DNA from: TOLSYN sp963849065
GTDB lineage: Bacteria > Acidobacteriota > Terriglobia > Terriglobales > Acidobacteriaceae
NCBI GenBank assembly: GCA_963849065.1
Contig: CAWKFM010000005.1
Coordinates: forward strand, 124,001 to 188,000
Direction of reading: 5' to 3'
Length of the DNA stretch: 64,000 nt
Both the position numbers and the translations under genes were made by a program. The notes beneath the pieces were generated by a model. That model searched no databases and had not been told where the DNA came from. It saw only the letters and a list, made by a program, of their open reading frames with translations. This document shows, piece after piece, positions 25,620-32,813 of the stretch. The number at the start of each line of letters is the position of its first letter. Positions within the stretch are counted from its first letter, which is position 1.

Positions 25620-26252
25620 ATGTCGAGTAGCGGGTTGGGAAACGACGACGTCGCGTTCATTACCATCGCGCGGGTCGCCAAGGTGCAAGGCCGCCACGGA
25701 GAAGTCCTGACGGAGTTGCACACCGACTTTCCCGAGCGCTTCGAGCAGCGGCGCACACTCTACGCGTGGCAGCCCAACGGCGAGCGCCGTCAGCTGCAAC
25801 TCGCAGAGTACTGGCCCCACAAGGGCGGCATGGTGCTCAAGTTCGAGGGCGTGGATTCGATCGAAGAGGCGGAAACGCTGCTTCGCTGCGAGATTCAGAT
25901 TCCCGCCGCCGAGCGTGCCGAACTGGAAGCAGGCGCCTGCTACGTCAGCGATCTGCTGGGCTGTGTGGTAGTCAACGCCGATGTCGAACTCGGCCAGGTT
26001 GTGGATGTGAATTTTGGGGCGGGCGCGGCTCCGCTGCTGATCGTCAAAAACAACGACGGTCGGGAGTACATGATTCCCTTCGTGGAGAGCTTCACAACGA
26101 AGCTCGACTTGCAGGGAAAGCGGATCGAGATGCAGTTGCCGGATGGAATGCTGGAGCTGGATGCCCCGCTGGGTTCGGGCGGACTCAAGCCAGGTAAGCC
26201 GGGTTCGGGGAAGAAGCAACGGCCCACGGCGAAGCGCTCGAAAGAAGGTTAG
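25620..26252 (+). CDS. rimM: Ribosome maturation factor RimM
   Basis: 210 aa. Needed for processing and 30S assembly, binding S19. The N-terminal barrel (ITIARVAKVQGRHGEVLTELHTDFPERF) and the PRC-barrel (SDLLGCVVVNADVELGQVV, DNREYMIPFVESF-like MIPFVESF) are conserved. The C-terminus carries an extra basic tail (GKPGSGKKQRPTAKRSKEG). A GTG six bases upstream is an alternative start. AATGTCGAGT occurs twice in tandem at 25606-25625, so the start is not certain. Confidence 0.92.
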   Translation: MSSSGLGNDDVAFITIARVAKVQGRHGEVLTELHTDFPERFEQRRTLYAWQPNGERRQLQLAEYWPHKGGMVLKFEGVDSIEEAETLLRCEIQIPAAERAELEAGACYVSDLLGCVVVNADVELGQVVDVNFGAGAAPLLIVKNNDGREYMIPFVESFTTKLDLQGKRIEMQLPDGMLELDAPLGSGGLKPGKPGSGKKQRPTAKRSKEG

Positions 26253-26271
26253 CTAGGCAGAGGTCATAGAA

Positions 26272-27102
26272 GTGCGGTTTGAGATTGTCACCATCTTTCC
26301 GGACTTCTTCCAGGGTCCTCTGGATTACGGCATTGTGCGCCGGGCGCGCAACGCCGGGCTCATTGAAATCGGAATCCACGACCTGCGGGCGTTCACCGCG
26401 GATCGTCACCGCACGGTGGACGATCGTCCATTCGGCGGCGGCGAGGGAATGTTGCTCAAGCCCGATCCGCTCTTTGCCTGCGTCGAGTCGCTCGGGGTGC
26501 AACCCCGCGAGTCGCGCATCACAGGCGAAGCGCGCGAGTCGGTTGTCATGCTGTCGGCCTCGGGCAAAATGTTCTCCCAGGCTATAGCGCAGCAGCTGGC
26601 TTCGCTCGATCGGGTCACGTTCGTGTGCGGGCGCTACGAAGGCGTGGATGAGCGTGTCACCGAATGTCTCGCCGACCGCGAGGTTTCGGTGGGCGACTTT
26701 GTGATGAGCGGCGGCGAACTTGGCGCCATGCTCATTGTGGATTGCGTCACCCGCCTGCTCCCCGGAGCGCTGGGCAACGAGGCCTCGAATAAAACCGAGA
26801 GCTTCAGCGCAGTCGAGGCCGAAGCAAGGTGGGACGAGCAGGGCCGCTTGGAGCCCGACTCGACGGTGGCCACAGGCGGATTGCTCGACTATCCGCACTA
26901 CACCCGCCCCGCGGAGTTTCGCGGGATTCCGGTTCCCGAGGTGCTGTTGCAGGGGAACCACGAAGAGATCCGGCGCTGGCGTCGCCGCCGCGCCCTGGAA
27001 AAAACGCTGCGGAACCGCCCCGACCTGTTGCAGAAGGTGGCGCTCAGCGCGGAAGACAAAGCAGTGCTTCGCGAGTTGCAGCGCGAGGCAGAAAAAATTT
27101 AG
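26272..27102 (+). CDS. trmD: tRNA (guanine37-N1)-methyltransferase
   Basis: 276 aa. SPOUT-fold enzyme that adds the m1G37 methyl, preventing frameshifts. The N-terminal MRFEIVTIFPDFF and DDRPFGGGEGMLLKPDPLF are diagnostic; the trefoil-knot region has FVCGRYEGVDERV and VGDFVMSGGELGAM, and the C-terminal domain ends with RRRALEKTLRNRPDLL. The start is GTG. Cotranscribed with rpsP and rplS. Confidence 0.96.
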   Translation: MRFEIVTIFPDFFQGPLDYGIVRRARNAGLIEIGIHDLRAFTADRHRTVDDRPFGGGEGMLLKPDPLFACVESLGVQPRESRITGEARESVVMLSASGKMFSQAIAQQLASLDRVTFVCGRYEGVDERVTECLADREVSVGDFVMSGGELGAMLIVDCVTRLLPGALGNEASNKTESFSAVEAEARWDEQGRLEPDSTVATGGLLDYPHYTRPAEFRGIPVPEVLLQGNHEEIRRWRRRRALEKTLRNRPDLLQKVALSAEDKAVLRELQREAEKI

Positions 27103-27171
27103 CTAGCAGAGATCACCGGACCGGAGCGGTTTGCTTCGCGGCCCGAGAAGAAGAAGAGAAGAGGAAACGTC

Positions 27172-27531
27172 ATGTCGTCATCTCCCATCATCACCCGGAT
27201 GCTTGCCAAAGTGCAGCGCACCGACCTGCCGAGCTTCGCGGTGGGCGACACCATCAAAGTCCACGTCAAGATCAAGGAAGGCGACAAGGAACGCGTCCAG
27301 GTCTTCGAAGGCATCGTCATCAAGAAGGCCAACGGACAGCAACCCAGCTTCACCGTCCGCAAGATGAGCTTCGGCCAGGGCGTGGAGCGCATCTTCCCCC
27401 TCGGCAGCCGCATTATCGACAAGCTGGAAGTGGTCCGCTCCGCCAAGGTCCGCCGCGCCAAGCTCTATTACCTGCGCGCGCTGCGTGGCAAGGCCGCCCG
27501 CCTCAAGGAAGTCGATCGCGTCAAGGCGTAG
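27172..27531 (+). CDS. rplS: 50S ribosomal protein L19
   Basis: 119 aa. Large-subunit protein at the 30S-50S interface. The block DTIKVHVKIKEGDKERVQVFEG and FTVRKMSFGQGVERIFPLGS are diagnostic. AGAGGAAA lies upstream of the ATG. Last gene of the cluster. Confidence 0.96.
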   Translation: MSSSPIITRMLAKVQRTDLPSFAVGDTIKVHVKIKEGDKERVQVFEGIVIKKANGQQPSFTVRKMSFGQGVERIFPLGSRIIDKLEVVRSAKVRRAKLYYLRALRGKAARLKEVDRVKA

Positions 27532-27629
27532 CTCGCTTATCCGCCACCCATGGCCGTATCGGCGACCCATCGCAATCCAGGGGCGAGGTGCATCCTCGTC
27601 CCTTCTTTTTGGTTGGTGAGCTGTCAGGC

Positions 27630-27674
27630 GGGTGGCCCATTCAATCCCTCTTTTGGCTTGAGTGGGGTAGTTGC
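27630..27674 (+). repeat. Hairpin repeat family 1, copy F
   Basis: GGGTGGCCCATTCAATCC, loop CTCTTTT, GGCTTGAGTGGGG, GTAGTTGCC tail. One mismatch in the inner stem (G to T). Confidence 0.83.
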
Positions 27675-27720
27675 CTTCGGTTCGCACTCGGCAGGCCGTG
27701 TGCGATTTGCTACACGCGGC

Positions 27721-27765
27721 TGCCCCGTTCCAGTCTTCCTTTGGCTAGGGTGGGGTTTTGACCTT
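27721..27765 (+). repeat. Hairpin repeat family 1, copy G (degenerate)
   Basis: CCCCGTTCCAGTC, loop TTCCTT, TGGCTAGGGTGGGG, then TTTTGACC. Only distantly similar in sequence but the long stem can still form with one mismatch, using several G-T pairs. It sits about 50 bases after copy F. Confidence 0.6.
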
Positions 27766-27793
27766 GTTCTATGTTCGACGTTCTATGTTCGAC
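27766..27793 (+). repeat. Tandem 14-base direct repeat
   Basis: GTTCTATGTTCGAC occurs twice back to back, immediately after repeat copy G. No function is evident. Confidence 0.75.
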
Positions 27794-27810
27794 CTGACCC
27801 TCAGAATTTC

Positions 27811-28362
27811 CTACGAGGCCCTCGCCCCTAAAGCCTTCAGGTACTTCTCCGGCTCGCTGGCAAAATCCACAATATCCCGGTGCTCGTCGGCGCGAACCTC
27901 CATCCGTCCGTCATGGCTGATCCGGATCACCGTTTTGCCCTGAGTGTCGAAGACCCAGGCCTCCAGCGCAAAGTAAAACACCAGGCACAGGATGCTCGCC
28001 AGCGCATCGGTTTCGCTCTGGTCAAATACATGCAGCGGTGCTTCCGACAGCGGACGCATCTCCCCCCTGGAGCACCGGTAGCCGTACAGCAGGTCCAGGT
28101 GCTCGGCGGTCGGACGCAGGCTCCAGCCGGTCAAGTACACACATACTTCCGGTTGCCTCAGCAGCAGGTAGGAGAGGAACTTAGCCAGCGCCGTCTTGGA
28201 TGCGCTGTCCTCCGGAATCGCACACGGCTTGCTCACCACCTTGAGCTCGTCGCATCGTTGATTCACAAAGTCGTCCAGCGTATTCGCGGTCAGCCAACCC
28301 GCTGCGTCGTCTTTCGTCATCGCCTTCATGCGGTCCCCCTGATCGGTCCAGGTGCTCGCCAT
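27811..28362 (-). CDS. Protein of unknown function
   Basis: 183 aa soluble protein, not recognised. AAGGG lies five bases upstream of the ATG at 28362, which is the best start; MKAMTKDD at 28329 is an alternative. The middle is helical with a buried-looking stretch (LAKFLSYLLLRQPEVCVYLTGW); the C-terminus has DGRMEVRADEHRDIVDFASEP. No signal peptide or membrane helix. It stands alone, divergent from the P5C dehydrogenase gene. Confidence 0.65.
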   Translation of the reverse strand: MASTWTDQGDRMKAMTKDDAAGWLTANTLDDFVNQRCDELKVVSKPCAIPEDSASKTALAKFLSYLLLRQPEVCVYLTGWSLRPTAEHLDLLYGYRCSRGEMRPLSEAPLHVFDQSETDALASILCLVFYFALEAWVFDTQGKTVIRISHDGRMEVRADEHRDIVDFASEPEKYLKALGARAS

Positions 28363-28594
28363 TGTACCCTTAATCTTAAAAATCTAATCCCTGAATTAAG
28401 TACAGTAGAACCAAGACAATCAGGATTCATTTCTCCCAGCGGGCCAATTTGGGAGCACCTCCGCGCCAAAGCGCCGCCGCCCTTGGTTTGAGGTGTAGAA
28501 TCAGAGGCTGCGCGGGGGAGGACGCCGGAAAGCTCGGCACTCCTCGCGGACGGAGATCCACTGGGACGCAGGCTTCATACATCGAGAGGTCGTT

Positions 28595-30196
28595 ATGGCG
28601 GCTGTAGAGAACACCTTGGACGCAATCCGGTTTCAAAATCCCGCAAACACGCCCTTCCGCAACGAGCCCACTCTGGACTTCGAGCGTGCGGAGAACCAGC
28701 GCGCCATGCGCGAGGCGCTGGAACGGGTTCGCCGCCAGCTGGGCCGCGAATACGACAACGTCATCGGCGGCCATCGCCAGCGCACCGCCGCCAAGCTGGA
28801 GTCGATCAATCCCTCGAATCCCGCCCAGCTCGTGGGCATCTTCCAGAAGGCCGAAGCTGAAGATGTGCCCGCCGCCATGGACGCCGCGCTCAAGGCCTTC
28901 GAGAGCTGGAAGCAAACCTCGGTCGAGGAGCGCGCCGATCTCCTGTTCCGCGTGGCCAGCGCCCTGCGCGACCACAAATTCGAATGGTCGGCCTGGCTGA
29001 TCTTCGAAGTTGGAAAGAACTTCGCCGAAGCCGATGCCGAAGTGGCCGAAGCCATCGACTTCGTCGAGTTCTACGCCCGCGAGGCGCTGCGCCTCGCCAA
29101 GTCCGCGCCGCCCGTGCAGCGGCCCGGCGAGCGGGGCGAGCTGCGCTACCTTCCGCTCGGCGTGGGCGCCGTCATTGCGCCATGGAATTTCCCCCTGGCC
29201 ATCCTCGCCGGCATGACCATGGCCGCGGTGGTCAGCGGCAACACCGTCGTGCTCAAGCCCAGCAGCGACGCCATGACCATCGCGGCGCAGTTCTTCCAAA
29301 CGCTCGAAGCCTGCGGCACCCCCGATGGCGTGGTCAACTTCGTCACCGGCAGCGGCAGCGGCTTCGGCAACGCCCTGATCCAGCATCCCAAAACCCGCTT
29401 CGTTGCCTTCACCGGCTCCAAGGAAGTCGGCCTGCAGATTCACGAACTGGCCGCCAAGCCCCAGCCCGGCCAGATTTGGATCAAGCGCACCATCCTTGAA
29501 ATGGGCGGCAAAGACGCCATCGTGGTCGATGCCGACTCCGACCTCGACGCTGCGGTCTCCGGCGTCGTCGCCTCGGCCTTCGGCTACAGCGGCCAGAAGT
29601 GCTCGGCCTGCTCGCGCGCCATCGTCGATGACCGCGTGTACAACATCTTCGTAGAGCGGCTGAAGGTCAGGACGGAGAAGCTGACGGTTGGCGCATCCGA
29701 CGAGAATCCGAGCCTCGGCCCGGTCATCAACCAGGCCGCCCAAAAATCGATTCTGGCCTTTGTGGAAACCGCGCTCAAGGAAGGCGGCCGGCTCATTTCC
29801 GGCGGCCGTGTCATCGACGGCCAGCCGGGGTTCCTCGTGGAGCCGACCATCATCTCAGAGGTCAAGCCCGGCGATACGCTGGAGCAGAAAGAGGTCTTCG
29901 GCCCCGTGCTGGCCGTCATCCGCTGCAAGGACTTCGACGACGGGCTGCGCATCGCCAATGACACCGAGTTCGGCCTCACCGGCGCCGTCTATACCGATTC
30001 CGAGGAGCGCATCGAGCAGGCCAAGCGCGACTTCCATGTCGGCAATCTCTACGTCAATCGTAAGTGCACCGGAGCCATGGTGGGCGCCCATCCTTTTGGC
30101 GGCTTCAACATGTCGGGCACCGATTCCAAGGCAGGCGGAGCGGACTACCTCCTGCTGTTTACCCAGGCCAAATCCATTGCACGCAAGCTGCCCTAA
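28595..30196 (+). CDS. pruA: L-glutamate gamma-semialdehyde (P5C) dehydrogenase
   Basis: 533 aa. Oxidises glutamate semialdehyde to glutamate with NAD+, the second step of proline breakdown. Characteristic features: APWNFPLAILAGM, the FTGSKEVGLQI NAD-binding turn, LEMGGKDAI, catalytic Cys336 in YSGQKCSACSR and GPVLAVIRCKDFDDG. The first 60 residues before the ALDH core match the longer P5CDH family. No proline dehydrogenase (putA N-part or prodh) gene lies next to it. ATG start follows GAGAGGT. Confidence 0.9.
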   Translation: MAAVENTLDAIRFQNPANTPFRNEPTLDFERAENQRAMREALERVRRQLGREYDNVIGGHRQRTAAKLESINPSNPAQLVGIFQKAEAEDVPAAMDAALKAFESWKQTSVEERADLLFRVASALRDHKFEWSAWLIFEVGKNFAEADAEVAEAIDFVEFYAREALRLAKSAPPVQRPGERGELRYLPLGVGAVIAPWNFPLAILAGMTMAAVVSGNTVVLKPSSDAMTIAAQFFQTLEACGTPDGVVNFVTGSGSGFGNALIQHPKTRFVAFTGSKEVGLQIHELAAKPQPGQIWIKRTILEMGGKDAIVVDADSDLDAAVSGVVASAFGYSGQKCSACSRAIVDDRVYNIFVERLKVRTEKLTVGASDENPSLGPVINQAAQKSILAFVETALKEGGRLISGGRVIDGQPGFLVEPTIISEVKPGDTLEQKEVFGPVLAVIRCKDFDDGLRIANDTEFGLTGAVYTDSEERIEQAKRDFHVGNLYVNRKCTGAMVGAHPFGGFNMSGTDSKAGGADYLLLFTQAKSIARKLP

Positions 30197-30240
30197 CCGC
30201 CGCTGCATGGAGCCGGCATTCACTCGTCCTTAAGGATTTC

Positions 30241-30615
30241 ATGGCGCGAATACTTTGCATCGACGATGAACCCAACGTGGTGAAACTGAAGTGCGCGATC
30301 CTGGAGCAGGCCGGCCACGATGCCACCGCGGCCACCTCCGCGCGCGAGGCAATCGACCTTCTGCGCACCCAGGACTTCGACGCCGTCGTCACCGACTGGC
30401 GATTGGGCGAGGCCAGCGGACACAGCGTCGTGCTGGCCGCCAAGCAAAACTCCACCATCCCCGTGGTCGTGGTCTCCGGCTATGTCGGCGAAGCCTACCA
30501 GGCCGCCGAGCCGCTTGCCGACCTCTACCTTGAGAAGCCCGTCAATCCCGAAGAACTGGTCCTCATCGTCAACGAACTTCTCAAAGCCGGCGCCCGCCCC
30601 GCATCCATGGATTAG
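30241..30615 (+). CDS. Stand-alone receiver-domain response regulator
   Basis: 124 aa, a CheY-like receiver only. Asp52 (VVTDWRLGE) is the phosphoacceptor; the acidic pair (IDDEP) and the Lys (LEKPVN) are intact. No output domain follows, so it would act by protein contact in a phosphorelay or modulate another protein. It starts 44 bases after P5CDH and may be cotranscribed. The partner kinase is unknown; an unattached hybrid kinase lies at 21.7 kb. Confidence 0.85.
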   Translation: MARILCIDDEPNVVKLKCAILEQAGHDATAATSAREAIDLLRTQDFDAVVTDWRLGEASGHSVVLAAKQNSTIPVVVVSGYVGEAYQAAEPLADLYLEKPVNPEELVLIVNELLKAGARPASMD

Positions 30616-30622
30616 CCAGCCC

Positions 30623-30668
30623 GGGTGCCCCATTCAAGCCATCTTTTGGCTTGGGTGGGGTAGTTGAC
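30623..30668 (+). repeat. Hairpin repeat family 1, copy H
   Basis: GGGTGCCCCATTCAAGCC, loop ATCTTTT, GGCTTGGGTGGGG, GTAGTTGACC tail. One stem position is T-G instead of T-A, so pairing persists. Confidence 0.87.
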
Positions 30669-30710
30669 CTTGGTGTTGTCATTGCATTTGCCCTCGTTCG
30701 TTTTCACACT

Positions 30711-30736
30711 AAAAAGCGCGGCCCATGGCCGCGCTT
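30711..30736 (-). terminator. Rho-independent terminator of the PilZ-regulator operon
   Basis: Perfect 10-bp stem AAGCGCGGCC/GGCCGCGCTT with a 3-base loop, followed on the minus strand by TTTTT (the AAAAA at 30711-30715 on the + strand). It lies 26 bases beyond the stop of the LuxR-type gene. Confidence 0.88.
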
Positions 30737-30761
30737 CATCCCTTCCAATCCGTTCCTCTTT

Positions 30762-31448
30762 TTACACCGCTCCGCTGCTGCTGGTGCTCGACGGCATCGG
30801 ACGCATCGCCGCCGCGCTGGCCGCTGCCGCTTCGGCCAAGATCCGGTGGTGGATGGTGAACAGCGCCAGCTCCAGCCGGTCGGAGACGCCGATCTTGTCA
30901 TACACATTGCGCAGATAGTTCTTCACCACCTGTTCGGTGGTGCCCAGCAGGTTGGCGATTTCCTTGTTCTTATAGCCCTGCACGATCAGCGCGACGATCT
31001 TCAGTTCCTTGGGCGTCAGCCGGTCGCGCACCCGAGCTCCCACAAAGTCGTCGCTGTCGGTACTGCCGGCGGCGGCCCGCAGATCCTGCACGTACACCTC
31101 GCCCGTGCTCACCTTGCGCACGCAGCGCAGCAGCTCCGCGCTCTCCACCGAGCGGTAGATCAGCCCCAGCACCCCGGCCCGCAGATAGCGGTCGGGCTGC
31201 TCATTGCTCTCGGCGATCACCACCAGCTGGATGCCGGATTCACGCGCCTGCCCCGCCAGTTGTTCGGCGTCGGGCAAAAAGTCGGAGGCATAAATCATCA
31301 CCGAGCCGCGAAACTTATCGATGGCGATCATGGCCTGTTCCACCGTCTGGGCCTGCGCCACAATGCGCACGTCGTCTTCCACGGCCAGCACCTTGGCGAT
31401 ACCCGCGCGAAAGATTGCCTGATTGTCCGCCAGAATGATTTTCAGCAT
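30762..31448 (-). CDS. LuxR/NarL-type regulator with an atypical receiver
   Basis: 228 aa. The C-terminal LuxR helix-turn-helix (about 144-200: LTPKELKIVALIVQGYKNKEIANLL, TTEQVVKNYLRNVYDKI) binds DNA. The N-terminal domain is a receiver fold but has unusual active-site residues: Asp8 then Asn9 (ADNQ) where a second acid is common, Ser55/Asp56 (YASDFLP) in place of the standard aligned Asp, and Arg99 where the conserved Lys is expected. It could be phosphorylation-independent. It directly abuts the PilZ gene upstream (TAGATG). Confidence 0.85.
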   Translation of the reverse strand: MLKIILADNQAIFRAGIAKVLAVEDDVRIVAQAQTVEQAMIAIDKFRGSVMIYASDFLPDAEQLAGQARESGIQLVVIAESNEQPDRYLRAGVLGLIYRSVESAELLRCVRKVSTGEVYVQDLRAAAGSTDSDDFVGARVRDRLTPKELKIVALIVQGYKNKEIANLLGTTEQVVKNYLRNVYDKIGVSDRLELALFTIHHRILAEAAAASAAAMRPMPSSTSSSGAV

Positions 31449-31787
31449 CTACTTTTCTCCGGCCCCGGCGGCTTGATCGCCGCGCAGAATCTCGTAGCTT
31501 TCAATCACGCAGGCAACGCCCGAACGGCCCTGCTCCGGGTCGTGGTCGCAGCGCACCACGCGCCCCTGGCAGTGCAGGCGAACGTCGCCGGTGGCGCCCA
31601 CGGTCTCGCCCGGAATCGTAATCTCAAATTCCGTGGAGGCGCCTACTTCCAGGCCGCCTTCGTCGAGCCACAGATAAACCCCGGCAGCGCTGATGTTTTC
31701 CGTTTGACCTATCGGCGTGCCCTCTGCCCCCAATACCTTGAGCGGAAGATGCACGGGAAATCGTCGGCTGGTGCGAATATCGGACAC
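31449..31787 (-). CDS. PilZ-domain protein
   Basis: 112 aa. The start of a PilZ fold is visible: RTSRRFPVHLPLKV (an RxxxR-like site) and the turn ENISAAGVYLW (a (D/N)xSxxG-type motif). Such proteins bind cyclic di-GMP and often control motility, secretion or EPS. The GTG at 31787 has GGGAG seven bases upstream. The stop directly meets the regulator start (TAGATG), so they form a two-gene operon. Confidence 0.82.
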   Translation of the reverse strand: MSDIRTSRRFPVHLPLKVLGAEGTPIGQTENISAAGVYLWLDEGGLEVGASTEFEITIPGETVGATGDVRLHCQGRVVRCDHDPEQGRSGVACVIESYEILRGDQAAGAGEK

Positions 31788-32187
31788 GTTAGCTCCCGAA
31801 TCAACCTGGAAAATGACTAAAGTAACCTTGTTAGGTTGGATTATGTCACGAATAGGAATCTTTGTGGTAGTAGGGAATTTACACGGGGACCCAGAGAATC
31901 AATGCTTTATCCGGGCGAGCGCCAGCCGGAGCATTAGGCTGCCGTAGTAAAGCGAACCCTGCGCCCTGCTCCTGCTTCTGTTCTTGCCCTTGTTCCTGCT
32001 CTTGCTTTTTGTCCTTGCCATTGTTTCTGAGGTGTCATCCTGAGAGCCGAGCGCCCGCGGCCGGAGCGGCGCTTTTGCTGCGTACCCGTCGCGAAGCTCA
32101 AGCGAAGGACCCGTTCCAATCTCGCCGCCGTTCCAAGGTCACTTCGGCCGGCCACGCTCGCTCCTGTAAGTGGCCGTTCCCACGCAC
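31788..32187. other. Intergenic region before the PilZ operon (400 b)
   Basis: Upstream of the PilZ start there is a small inverted repeat AACCT-TGTT-AGGTT (31824-31837) that could be an operator. A CT-rich tract follows (about 31970-32020) and then repeat family 2. No gene seen. Confidence 0.5.
32021..32112 (+). repeat. Repeat family 2, copy 2
   Basis: Aligned with 20396-20488 over about 92 bases, with few substitutions: TTGTTTCTGAGG, GTCATCCTGAG, GCGCCCGCGGCCGG, then AAGCTCAAGCGAAGGACCC. Similarity appears to continue weakly for some 40 bases (CACTTCGGC). Confidence 0.82.
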
Positions 32188-32712
32188 TTACCGGTGGCGC
32201 GAGCCGCCCACCGACAACCCCACGCCGAGCGCGAAACAAAATCCCGCCAGCGCCGCCAGGGTTTTCACCGGATGCTCGCTCACCAGTCGCCGTGCAGCCC
32301 TGCGCGAGCGCGCGACCCCGTCCTGCAACTGCTCGCACAACCGCTGCACCTGCCCGGCGGTCAATTCGCTCAGTTCACCGAAAGTATGCGCCGCCTCGTC
32401 TCCCGCACTGTGCGCCGCCATCTCGCCGCGCTCCTTCGGCATTGCATGGCTGTGTCCGGAGCCGCCGCTGGCCGGGCGCACCAACTCAAGGCTCCGCCGC
32501 ATCTGGCGCTCTGCCGTGCCGGCGGCTCTGCCGATTCGCTCAGCCGTCCCTGCCATCGCATTACGGCCTCCGGTTTGCACGGTGAACCCGCGGTGCCCGG
32601 AGCTGACACCACTCTCATACCCGTCCTCTTGCTGGGTGGGTGGCGGCTCAGGAGAATGCGCGTCGCTTCTCGCGTCGTCGGTGAAATTGCCGGATTCGCG
32701 GTCCTTATCCAT
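32188..32712 (-). CDS. YqjD/ElaB-like (DUF883) membrane-anchored protein
   Basis: 174 aa. The C-terminus has a hydrophobic helix with glycines (HPVKTLAALAGFCFALGVGL) preceded by a basic segment (RSRRAARRLVSEH), a layout like the ribosome-associated membrane proteins YqjD/ElaB. The first 100 residues are polar and low complexity. The ATG at 32712 has GAGGG upstream. The open frame continues to 33030 but that part is shadow of the DUF2207-type gene. Assignment is by layout only. Confidence 0.65.
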   Translation of the reverse strand: MDKDRESGNFTDDARSDAHSPEPPPTQQEDGYESGVSSGHRGFTVQTGGRNAMAGTAERIGRAAGTAERQMRRSLELVRPASGGSGHSHAMPKERGEMAAHSAGDEAAHTFGELSELTAGQVQRLCEQLQDGVARSRRAARRLVSEHPVKTLAALAGFCFALGVGLSVGGSRHR

Positions 32713-32813
32713 AAGGAGCCCTCGCAATGTCGTGGCTAGCTTATTAGATGTAGACGGACGAATCCTTGCCTCAATAAAGTGGAATGCAGCTCTGCGCAGC
32801 GCGCTCTGCTCTG

